Part shown: in pieces, positions 36,394 through 43,368 of the stretch
How positions within the stretch are numbered: position 1 is the stretch's first letter
How the letters are laid out: each line of letters begins with the position of its first letter
Assembly (NCBI GenBank): GCA_963839615.1
Contig: CAWIVY010000002.1
Span: 1-64,000 of the forward strand
Direction of reading: 5' to 3'
From: DASQMT01 sp963839615
GTDB lineage: Bacteria; Actinomycetota; Thermoleophilia; Solirubrobacterales; Solirubrobacteraceae
Length of the DNA: 64,000 nucleotides
Made by a program: the position numbers and the translations under genes
The notes under the pieces: model-generated
Database searches by the model: none
What the model was told of the DNA's origin: nothing
What the model saw: only the letters and a program-made list of their open reading frames with translations

Positions 36394-37211
36394 TCCGGCT
36401 GGCCGTCCGCGTCGCGCGCGCCGACGCGGAGGCGGTGCTCGCCGAGCTCCTCGAGCTCGCGCCCGGCGGGCTCGAGGAGCGCGAGGTCGACGAGACCGCC
36501 GTCGAGTACGTGATCTACGGCGCGCCCGGCGAGCTGCCGGCGCTGCCCGCCCTGCGCGCCGCCGCAGGCGATGCGCTGGTCGACGTCTCGAGCTCGGAGG
36601 TGCCCGACGACTGGTCGGAGCGCTGGAAGGCGTTCCACCGGCCCGTCGACGTGAGCTGGCGTTTCCGCCGGCTGCGCGTGCGGCCGCCCTGGGAGGCGCC
36701 GCTCCGCGGTGACGGCGTCGACCTGGTGATCGACCCCGGGCAGGCGTTCGGGACCGGGGCGCATCACACCACGCGTCTCTGCCTGGAGCTGCTGGTCGAG
36801 CGCGAGCCGGCCGGTGCGCTCGCCGATTGGGGCTGCGGCAGCGGGGTGCTCGCGATCGCCGCGGCCAAGCTCGGCTGGGAGCCCGTGCTCGCGTGCGACT
36901 GGGAGGAGGCCTCGGTCGAGGCCACGCGCGCGAACGCGATCGCCAACGCCGTGCCGGAGATCAGCGTCGAGCGCACGGACCTGCGCCGCGCCGAGGGTCC
37001 GTGGGCGCCGACCGTCGTAGCCAACCTCGTGCGGCCGCTGCTGCTCGCGGTCGCCGGGGTGATGACGCGCCCGCCCGAGCAGTTGATCGCGTCCGGCCTG
37101 CTCCGCCACGAGGCCGACGAGGTGGCGGCGGCGTTCGCGCGCCACGGCCTGCACGAGGCCGATCGCCGCCACGGAGGCGAGTGGGCGGCACTGCTGCTGG
37201 CGACGGGGTAG
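36390..37211 (+). CDS. PrmA-like methyltransferase, second tandem copy
   Basis: 273 residues, TTG start overlapping the first copy by 4 nt. It has the same domains as its neighbour: FGTGAHHTTRLCLELLVE, SAM loop ADWGCGSGVLAI, VVANLVRPLLLAV, and a matching end (RHGGEWAALLL against RVRGEWAAVLL). The paralogues have diverged considerably, so the duplication is not recent. One copy may have taken a different target. Confidence 0.87.
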   Translation: MIRLAVRVARADAEAVLAELLELAPGGLEEREVDETAVEYVIYGAPGELPALPALRAAAGDALVDVSSSEVPDDWSERWKAFHRPVDVSWRFRRLRVRPPWEAPLRGDGVDLVIDPGQAFGTGAHHTTRLCLELLVEREPAGALADWGCGSGVLAIAAAKLGWEPVLACDWEEASVEATRANAIANAVPEISVERTDLRRAEGPWAPTVVANLVRPLLLAVAGVMTRPPEQLIASGLLRHEADEVAAAFARHGLHEADRRHGGEWAALLLATG

Positions 37212-37214
37212 CCT
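37209..37214 (+). promoter_or_regulatory. Putative -10 element of ndh (TAGCCT)
   Basis: Ends 6 nt before the ATG at 37221. Its TAG is also the stop codon of the second prmA copy. Confidence 0.35.
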
Positions 37215-37220
37215 CGGACG

Positions 37221-38585
37221 ATGGCCCATGAAGTCCTGATCCTCGGCGGCGGCTTCGGCGGCCTGACCGCCGCCCGGCGCCTGGAGCGCAAGCTCGCGCC
37301 CCAGGCCGCGAAGGTGACGCTCGTCAACGACGTCAACTTCATGCTCTACACGCCGCTGCTGCCCGGCGCCGCGGGGGGCACGCTCGAGCCGCGGCACGTG
37401 GTGGTGCCGCTGCGCGAGCAGTTGCACCGGACCGAGCTGCACATCGGCACCGTCCTCGGGGCCGACCCGGAGCGGCGCACCGTGCGCGTGCACTCGATCG
37501 GCGGCCGCGAGAGCGATCTCCACTACGACCAGCTGATCGTCGCGCTCGGCTCGATCTCGCGCTCGCTGCCGATCCCGGGCCTGGCCGAGCACGCGATCGG
37601 CTTCAAGACGCTGGCCGAGGCGATCGAGTTGCGCAACCGGCTCGTGCAGACGCTCGAGCAGGCCGAGATCGAGCCCGACGAGGCGGTCCGCCGCGAGCTG
37701 CTGACCTACGTGTTCGTCGGCGCCGGCTACGCCGGCCTCGAGGGCGTCGCCGAGCTGCAGGACTTCGCCGCCGACCTCGTCCAGCGGTACCCCCGCGCGC
37801 GCCTCCAGGGCCTGCGCTTCATCCTCGTCGAGGCCAAGGACCGGGTCATGACGGAGATCCAGCCCGACCTCGCCGAGTTCGCGAGCGCCGAGCTGCGCCG
37901 GCGCGGGATCGAGATCCACACCTCGACGACGATCGAGCGTGTCGGGCCCCAGTCGGTCGAGCTGTCCAGCGGCGAGATCGTCCCGGCCCGCACCGTCGTC
38001 TGGACGGCGGGCGTCAAGCCGCACCCGGTCGTGGCGAAGCTCGGGCTGCCGCTGGACGACGGCGGGCGGATCGCGGCCGACCGCTTCTGCGCGGTGCCCG
38101 GCCGGCCCGGCGTCTGGGCGATCGGCGATGCGGCCGGGGTACCGGATCCGGCCAACAAGGGGAACCCGTCGCCGCCGACGGCGCAGCACGTGCTGCGCCA
38201 GGCCAAGGTCGCCGCCGACAACGCGGCGAACGCGCTGGCCGGCGAATCGCAGCGGCGGCGCCCGTTCCGCTATCGCACGCTCGGCGTGTTCGTCGACATG
38301 GGCCGCCACCAGGCGGTCGCGAGCACGCTCGGGATCAAGTGGCGCGGCTTCCCGGCGTGGTTCCTCGCCCGCACCTACCACCTGGCCCTGATGCCGGGGA
38401 CGGCGCGCCGCGCACGGCTCGTGACGGACTGGACCACAGGCCTCCTGTTCGGGCGCGACTCGGCCGAGCTCGGCCAGCTCGGCCACGCGCCGGGCCTGGA
38501 GGCGACGAGCGCGGGCGGGACCAGGGAGTCAGAGGCCCGCGGCGACGAAGTCGTCAGCGGCGCCGGCGTTCGCCTCGACGACTGA
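37221..38585 (+). CDS. ndh: Type II NADH dehydrogenase / FAD-dependent oxidoreductase
   Basis: 454 residues. Two Rossmann motifs: FAD-binding ILGGGFGGLTAARRLE at the N-terminus and NAD-binding VFVGAGYAGLEGVAEL near residue 170. FMLYTPLLPGAAGGTLEPRH and VWAIGDAAGVPDPANKGNPSPPTAQHVLRQA are typical of the NDH-2 family. It transfers electrons from NADH to quinone without pumping protons. The final 57 bases overlap the 3' end of the convergent DUF192 gene, and the last about 40 residues are atypical, hydrophilic sequence. Confidence 0.9.
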   Translation: MAHEVLILGGGFGGLTAARRLERKLAPQAAKVTLVNDVNFMLYTPLLPGAAGGTLEPRHVVVPLREQLHRTELHIGTVLGADPERRTVRVHSIGGRESDLHYDQLIVALGSISRSLPIPGLAEHAIGFKTLAEAIELRNRLVQTLEQAEIEPDEAVRRELLTYVFVGAGYAGLEGVAELQDFAADLVQRYPRARLQGLRFILVEAKDRVMTEIQPDLAEFASAELRRRGIEIHTSTTIERVGPQSVELSSGEIVPARTVVWTAGVKPHPVVAKLGLPLDDGGRIAADRFCAVPGRPGVWAIGDAAGVPDPANKGNPSPPTAQHVLRQAKVAADNAANALAGESQRRRPFRYRTLGVFVDMGRHQAVASTLGIKWRGFPAWFLARTYHLALMPGTARRARLVTDWTTGLLFGRDSAELGQLGHAPGLEATSAGGTRESEARGDEVVSGAGVRLDD

Positions 38586-38861
38586 GCGGGCGCGGAGGCA
38601 CAACTTCATCCGGTTCGGCGGGACCGCGCGGTCGATCCGGACCGGGCGGCCGTCGCCGCCGAGCCAGATCAGGTCGAGCGGGAAGCGCATCGTGAACGTG
38701 TGCACCGAGCGGCAGCGCGGGAGGTGCAGCGCGTATGCGGCCGGCATCGCATCGAGCTTCGCGAGCCCCTTCATGCGGTCGGGACGGCGCTCGGCACGCG
38801 CGACTCGCAGCCCGCCGGGCAGCTCGCGCGCGGGCAGCGCGTCGAGGCGCGGACAGGCCAC
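38529..38861 (-). CDS. DUF192 family protein
   Basis: 110 residues from a GTG at 38861. The family core is visible: VARAERRPDRMKGLAKLD near the start, HTFTMRFPLDLIWLGGDGRPV, and the VPPNRMKLCLRARSVVEA end. DUF192 proteins are small beta-rich proteins of unknown biochemical role, often exported; no signal peptide is visible here. The gene is read directly after the Gly-rich membrane gene (7-nt gap) and likely cotranscribed with it. The 3' end overlaps ndh antisense by 57 bases. Confidence 0.72.
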   Translation of the reverse strand: MACPRLDALPARELPGGLRVARAERRPDRMKGLAKLDAMPAAYALHLPRCRSVHTFTMRFPLDLIWLGGDGRPVRIDRAVPPNRMKLCLRARSVVEANAGAADDFVAAGL

Positions 38862-38868
38862 GGGCTCG

Positions 38869-39681
38869 TCAGCCGATGCAGAACTCGCAGGAACCGCCGC
38901 CGCCTCCGCCTCCGCCACCGCCGCTCGGGGCTGGAGCGGGCTGAACGGGGGCCGGCGCCGTGGGCGCCGTCGCGGGCGGCGTCGTCGTCGCGGCCGGCGG
39001 TGAGGCGTTGTTGCGACGCGCGCGGGCCGCGGCCTTCTTGCGTGCGCGTGCGCGGGCGGCGCGGGCGCGGCGCTCCCGCGCGATCCTGCGCCGCTCGGCC
39101 TGGCGGGCGGCGCGCTCGGCGCGCTCCGCGCCCGCGATGGCGGCCGCGCGTGCGTCCGCGGCGGCCTTCTCGCGTTGGCGCAACTCGAAGTCGCTGACCG
39201 ACGGCGCCTCCGTGGCGGCCGGAGTCGGGGTCGCGGACGCCGGCTCCTCGACCGGAACGCGGTCCGCGGCGGGCGCGACCGGCGCCGGGTTGTCACTGCC
39301 GCTGAAGCTGCCGCTGAGCAGGTTGACCGCGAGCACGATCAGCGCGATACCGGCGATCGAGTAGAGCGCCAGCAGCACGACGGGGCTGCCGAGCGGCCCG
39401 CGCCGCCGCCGCGCGGCGCGCGACCAGCCGTCGCCGGAGGCCGGCCGCCGCCTGGGCACCGGTGGCGGCTCGACGTGCCAGTCGTCGTCCTCGAGCTCGA
39501 GCGGAGCCTCCGGGTCCGGGTCCGGAGCGCGGCGGTCAGGCGCCGCGACCGCTGGAGCGGCCGTCGAAGCGGTGCTCTTGGCGGCGCGCCCGGAGGCAGC
39601 CGGCTCGTCGATCCAGCCGAGGTCGTCGTCCCATTCGTCGTCATGCCCGTGCCGTGACATCAGCTCCATGGTGGCATCCAT
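38869..39681 (-). CDS. Single-pass membrane protein with Gly-rich CxxC tail
   Basis: 270 residues, ATG at 39681 (in-frame ATGs at residues 5 and 8 are alternatives). An acidic N-terminus is followed by an Arg-rich stretch and a transmembrane helix (about 100-122, VVLLALYSIAGIALIVLAVNLLSG). Then come a Pro/Thr linker, an Arg/Ala-rich helical region (about 160-220), an Ala/Pro/Thr-rich stretch, ten consecutive glycines and the terminal SCEFCIG. The C-terminal CxxC suggests metal binding, disulfide formation or attachment. I do not recognise a family. Divergent from the gene at 39732. Confidence 0.7.
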   Translation of the reverse strand: MDATMELMSRHGHDDEWDDDLGWIDEPAASGRAAKSTASTAAPAVAAPDRRAPDPDPEAPLELEDDDWHVEPPPVPRRRPASGDGWSRAARRRRGPLGSPVVLLALYSIAGIALIVLAVNLLSGSFSGSDNPAPVAPAADRVPVEEPASATPTPAATEAPSVSDFELRQREKAAADARAAAIAGAERAERAARQAERRRIARERRARAARARARKKAAARARRNNASPPAATTTPPATAPTAPAPVQPAPAPSGGGGGGGGGGSCEFCIG

Positions 39682-39719
39682 CCGTTGACGCGTGAAGGGC
39701 CGGCGCTATGAGAGGGCAC

Positions 39720-39725
39720 TAGGGT
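39720..39725 (+). promoter_or_regulatory. Putative -10 element of the gene at 39732 (TAGGGT)
   Basis: Ends 6 nt before the GTG at 39732, in the 50-nt gap between divergent genes. Confidence 0.35.
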
Positions 39726-39731
39726 GACCTT

Positions 39732-40625
39732 GTGCCCGGTGCGACGATGAACCAATCTCCGGAGGATGCTCCGCCGGTCCTGCTCGTGCTCGGGCTCCGT
39801 CCGGAGCGCCTGCTCGACGCCGAAGGACGCATCGACGCGTTCGTCGATCCGCCCGGTCAGGAGCAGATCGCCGTGCTGGTCGAGGCAGTGACCTCCGGGC
39901 TGCAGGCGGCCGGCAGCGTCGTCGCGATCGCGCCGGACTGGGTCGGGCGTGCTGCCTTGGGGCGCCTGACGATGGTGCGCTCGATGCTCGACACTCACCG
40001 GCTGGCGATCCACGGGACGGCGCTGCCGCCGCTCGCCGCGACCGCGCTCGCCTCGCTCGCTTCGGTCGCCGCGCAGCACACGCCGTCGACGGGGATGCTC
40101 GCCTCGCTGCTGCCCGAGCTCGAGACGCGGCTGCACGCCTTCACCTGGCTCGGCAGCGTGGCCGGGCTGTCGACCCCGGCGCCGAGCTTCGCCCAGCACC
40201 TCGCCTCGCTCGCACCCGGCAGCGCGTTCGGCGTCTCTTCGTACCCCGAGCCCGTCGTCAGCCGCCTGCACCGCGACGGGCCGACCGTGCCGGTGCCCGA
40301 GCTGGAGGGCCTGCACCGGCTGGTCGTGGCGCCGCGCGCCGGCGATGCCGACTGGATCCTGAATACGCTCAACCCCGCCCTGGGGAACCTCGAGGTGCGC
40401 CGGGTCGAGCCGACCCCCCGCGGGCCGGAGTGGTGGGGCACATCCAAGCTCGTCGAATCGGTCGCGATGCCGCTCGACGTCGAGCGGCTCGTGGGCGAGC
40501 TCGTCGCGGGCCTGGATCCCTGGGCCTGCCGCTGGTGCCGCGAGCTCGTCGGGCGCTCGCCGTGCCCGCTGTGCGGCCATCGCGGCCGCCCGGCCCGCCG
40601 CCAGCGAACCGCGCCCGCGAGTTGA
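39732..40625 (+). CDS. Hypothetical protein with C-terminal zinc-ribbon-like motif
   Basis: 297 residues, GTG start (an ATG at codon 5 is an alternative). A globular alpha/beta-looking body (about 12-235) contains VLLVLGLRPERLLDAEGRID and VVAIAPDWVGRAAL. It ends with two CxxC pairs (CRWC, CPLC) nine residues apart and a basic tail. No signal peptide or transmembrane helix is seen. I do not recognise the family. It stands alone between the CxxC-tailed membrane gene and the pilus-locus lipoprotein. Confidence 0.65.
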   Translation: MPGATMNQSPEDAPPVLLVLGLRPERLLDAEGRIDAFVDPPGQEQIAVLVEAVTSGLQAAGSVVAIAPDWVGRAALGRLTMVRSMLDTHRLAIHGTALPPLAATALASLASVAAQHTPSTGMLASLLPELETRLHAFTWLGSVAGLSTPAPSFAQHLASLAPGSAFGVSSYPEPVVSRLHRDGPTVPVPELEGLHRLVVAPRAGDADWILNTLNPALGNLEVRRVEPTPRGPEWWGTSKLVESVAMPLDVERLVGELVAGLDPWACRWCRELVGRSPCPLCGHRGRPARRQRTAPAS

Positions 40626-40633
40626 CGTCCCGC

Positions 40634-41149
40634 TCAGCACGGGGCCGCCAGCCACGACGTGGATTCGATGTCCGGGTCGTCGGCGACGACCTCGCCGCGG
40701 CCGAAGAAGCGTCCCGCCGGGCACGCGACGGGGTCGGAGAGGCGGATCGTGGCCCGCACGTCGACGCGCTCACCCTGCGCGCAGGTCGGGTTGCAGAGCA
40801 CGCCCTCCATCTGCCCCGTGGCTTCGGCGCCCCGGTCGTCCCAGCGCGACCACTCCAGGCCCGCCAGGCGCCCACGGCTCGCGAACGTCAGCTTTGCGGG
40901 CCGGATCTCCATCCGGCCCTCGAGGTCGGTGACGGCGACCGCGCCGTCGTTCAGCAGCCGCTTCAGCTCCGCTCCCGGCCGTGCCTCGAGCGCCGCCCGG
41001 GTCGGGAGCGGGTCCGCGACCTCGCCGACGGGCTTGGCCGCCTGCTCGGCGGAGACCCCGTCGTCGACCGTGGCGACCGGCCGCGGGGCGTCGGACCCGC
41101 CGCAGCCGCAGAGCAGGCAGAGCCCGAGGATCACGAGCGTGCCCCGCAT
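40634..41149 (-). CDS. Putative lipoprotein
   Basis: 171 residues. A type II signal peptide is visible: MRGTLVILGLCLLCGC, with lipidation at the Cys followed by GGSDA. The mature part has four more cysteines (CNPTC, CPAG, and a C-terminal Cys), which could form disulfides, and no recognised domain. The start codon shares one base with the stop of the hydrolase-like gene upstream (TGATG), so the two are cotranscribed. Confidence 0.72.
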   Translation of the reverse strand: MRGTLVILGLCLLCGCGGSDAPRPVATVDDGVSAEQAAKPVGEVADPLPTRAALEARPGAELKRLLNDGAVAVTDLEGRMEIRPAKLTFASRGRLAGLEWSRWDDRGAEATGQMEGVLCNPTCAQGERVDVRATIRLSDPVACPAGRFFGRGEVVADDPDIESTSWLAAPC

Positions 41150-42510
41150 CAGCAGTGCTCCGCGATCAGCGCCTGCGCCTGGCCCTTGACCTGCTCGTAG
41201 CGCCCGCGCAGGCTCTCGAGCGGCCGCTGCACCTCGGCGGCGAGCTGGCCCGCGCTGAGACCCGGATAGCGGCGGTTCACCGCGACGGCCGCGTCGAGGA
41301 ACAGCTTCGTCGCGACGGGGGGATTCATCGTGTCCGCCACCGACGACCCCCAGCCCTGCGTGTACTGCTGCTGGAACACGCCATGGGAGTCGGCGTCGCC
41401 GTAGCTGAGGTTGTGGATGCCCGACTCGACGATCGCGGTCTCGAACGTCGCCAGCAGGATCTTCGGTCCGTACGGCTTGGCCATCCGGCACATCAGCGCG
41501 ACGATCTTCAGGTTCGGCGGGCCGCCGTACGTGCTCTGGGCGCCGAACCCGCCCGTGAAGATGTCCTCGATCGGGGTCTCCCAGTCGACCAGCTTGACGT
41601 CGAGCCCGACGTCTTCCAGCGGACCTGTGAACCCGCCCGTGGCGCCGCCGGCGCCGACCAGTCCGCTGCGGCTGGGATCGGCGTGCAGGTGGTCGTAGTG
41701 GTCGGCCGAACGCCAGATGACGAAGTAGCCGAGCCTCTGGAGCGGCTCGACCAGCGGGTCGATGGCGCGGGTCTCGGTCGGGCAGAGGTCGCCGCAGGCG
41801 GGACCGAAGTTGACGTCGATCGCGCCCCTCCCGCCGCACTTGAGATGCCAGCTCGAGGGGTTGTAGGAGTGCCCGGGGTCACCGCCGAGCTCGGGATGGC
41901 CGTTCTGCCAGACCCCGAAGCCGTGGCTCTTGAGGAACAGTCCGAGCGTGACGACGTCCTCGCAGACGGGCGGCTTGGAGATCTTCTTCGCGAGCTTGTC
42001 CCACTCCTCGTCGCTGATCCGCGGCGACCCGCCGCCGGGGATCGGTATCCCGCCGCCGCCGCCGAGGCTGTACGTCGGCAGGCCGAGCGACAGCCGCGCA
42101 CGCGCCCGCGCCTCGCCGCGCGTCTGGTCGCGTCCGACGTCCTCGGCGTCCTCGCCCAGCTCCTCCTCCGTCTCGACCCAGGCCTTGACGTCGACGCCGT
42201 TGATCTCCGGCGGGTGGTCGGGATCGAGACGCGCGTCGTTGTCCCGGGCGTACTCGGCCATCTTCGCCACGACGAGGGCCGTGTCGATCGCGCTCACGTC
42301 GGTCGTGCCGAAGGTCGCCCACTGCACCTCGAGCTGGCGCTTGATCTCGCGCGCGCCGGCGAGCGCCGCGGCGTCCGCAGCAGTCTGCGCCTCCGACCGC
42401 AGCATCGCCGCCTTCCCGATCTGGAACCCGACGATGCCGAGCCCGATGATCGCGAGCAGCAGGATGACGAGGCCAGGGAGGATCTGTCCGTCGTCCCGGC
42501 GCATGCGCAT
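41149..42510 (-). CDS. TadG-like pilus protein with M15-type peptidase and lysozyme-like modules
   Basis: 453 residues. The N-terminus (DGQILPGLV plus a transmembrane helix, about 10-32, then SEAQTAADAAALAGA) is the TadE/TadG-like pseudopilin segment. A linker follows, then a probable M15/VanY-type zinc peptidase: His222 and Asp232 (SSWHLKCGGRGAID) and the HxH pair His274/His276 (HYDHLHAD). A C-terminal part (about 345-450) looks like a lytic transglycosylase, with ETAIVESGIHN and GDADSHGVFQQ. It would be membrane-anchored and act on peptidoglycan, perhaps opening the wall for the pilus. Divergent from cpaB, cotranscribed with the lipoprotein. Confidence 0.75.
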   Translation of the reverse strand: MRMRRDDGQILPGLVILLLAIIGLGIVGFQIGKAAMLRSEAQTAADAAALAGAREIKRQLEVQWATFGTTDVSAIDTALVVAKMAEYARDNDARLDPDHPPEINGVDVKAWVETEEELGEDAEDVGRDQTRGEARARARLSLGLPTYSLGGGGGIPIPGGGSPRISDEEWDKLAKKISKPPVCEDVVTLGLFLKSHGFGVWQNGHPELGGDPGHSYNPSSWHLKCGGRGAIDVNFGPACGDLCPTETRAIDPLVEPLQRLGYFVIWRSADHYDHLHADPSRSGLVGAGGATGGFTGPLEDVGLDVKLVDWETPIEDIFTGGFGAQSTYGGPPNLKIVALMCRMAKPYGPKILLATFETAIVESGIHNLSYGDADSHGVFQQQYTQGWGSSVADTMNPPVATKLFLDAAVAVNRRYPGLSAGQLAAEVQRPLESLRGRYEQVKGQAQALIAEHC

Positions 42511-42603
42511 GATCGCCGAGAGTAACCGCGCGACGGCCCGCGACCCATGGGCCGGGAGGCTCAACTTTGCTGGTGGGACCTCCCGGGCGCCGACGTGGGA
42601 ATC

Positions 42604-42609
42604 TATGGT
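42604..42609 (+). promoter_or_regulatory. Possible -10 element upstream of cpaB (TATGGT)
   Basis: Lies 39 nt before the cpaB start, in the 138-nt divergent gap that also holds an 8-bp inverted repeat (42552-42559/42579-42586). Unlike most genes here, cpaB has a leader with a Shine-Dalgarno (AGAGGAG, 42635-42641, 7 nt before GTG). Confidence 0.3.
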
Positions 42610-42648
42610 GGGCGCCAATGCAGAGACGATCGACAGAGGAGTGACCGC

Positions 42649-43368
42649 GTGAACCCGCGTCAACGCCGCGGGCTCCTGTTGATGGCGATCTCGGCACTGG
42701 GCCTGATCGTCGTGTTCGTGCTGATCGCCGGCTACGTCGCCGACGTGCGCGAGGAGGTCGACCCGAAGGTTCGGCTGCTGGAGCTCGCGAAGCCCGTGGA
42801 GGCGTTCCAGGCGATCACCGACGACATGGTCCGCGAGGTCGAGATGCCCGCGCGCTGGGCGCCGCCGTCGGCGCTGCGCGACGCCGGCCAACTCGTCGGG
42901 GTCGTGGCGGCGACGCCGCTGAACAAGGACTCGCTGCTGCAGGAGGACATGCTGGTGGCGCCGCCGGAGCTCGCCCCGGGCCAGCGCGAGCTGGCGATCC
43001 TGGTCGACGCCGAGACCGGCGTCGCGGGCAAGATCGGCCCCGACTCGGTGGTCGACATCGTCGCGACGTATCCCGACAACGAGCGCAAGTCGGCCGAGTC
43101 GCGCGTCGTCGTGCCGAACGCGCGCATCGTCGAGGTCGGGACGCCGCGCGTGGAGGGCGGGCGCGGCGTGAGAGAGCAGGAAGCCGACCCGTCGCAGGTC
43201 GTGCCGGTCACTTTCGCGCTCACGCCGGAGGAGGTGCTCGTCGTCTCCTACGCCGAGACGAACGCGGCCGAGGTGCGGCTGGCGCTGCTGCGTCCCGGCG
43301 ACGAGTCGACGCTGACGCCGAAGCAGCGCAAGTACAGCCGCGATCCGGATCCGGAGCCCGCGCAGTGA
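42649..43368 (+). CDS. cpaB: CpaB/RcpC-like Flp pilus assembly protein (SAF domain)
   Basis: 239 residues, GTG start behind a good ribosome-binding site. One N-terminal transmembrane helix (about 8-28) precedes a SAF domain (AFQAITDDMVREVEMPARW..ATPLNKDSLLQEDML) and a second beta domain (LVDAETGVAGKIGPDSVVDIVATYP). In diderms CpaB works with the secretin; here it may guide the pilus through the wall. It heads the operon and overlaps the next gene by GTGA. Confidence 0.88.
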   Translation: MNPRQRRGLLLMAISALGLIVVFVLIAGYVADVREEVDPKVRLLELAKPVEAFQAITDDMVREVEMPARWAPPSALRDAGQLVGVVAATPLNKDSLLQEDMLVAPPELAPGQRELAILVDAETGVAGKIGPDSVVDIVATYPDNERKSAESRVVVPNARIVEVGTPRVEGGRGVREQEADPSQVVPVTFALTPEEVLVVSYAETNAAEVRLALLRPGDESTLTPKQRKYSRDPDPEPAQ

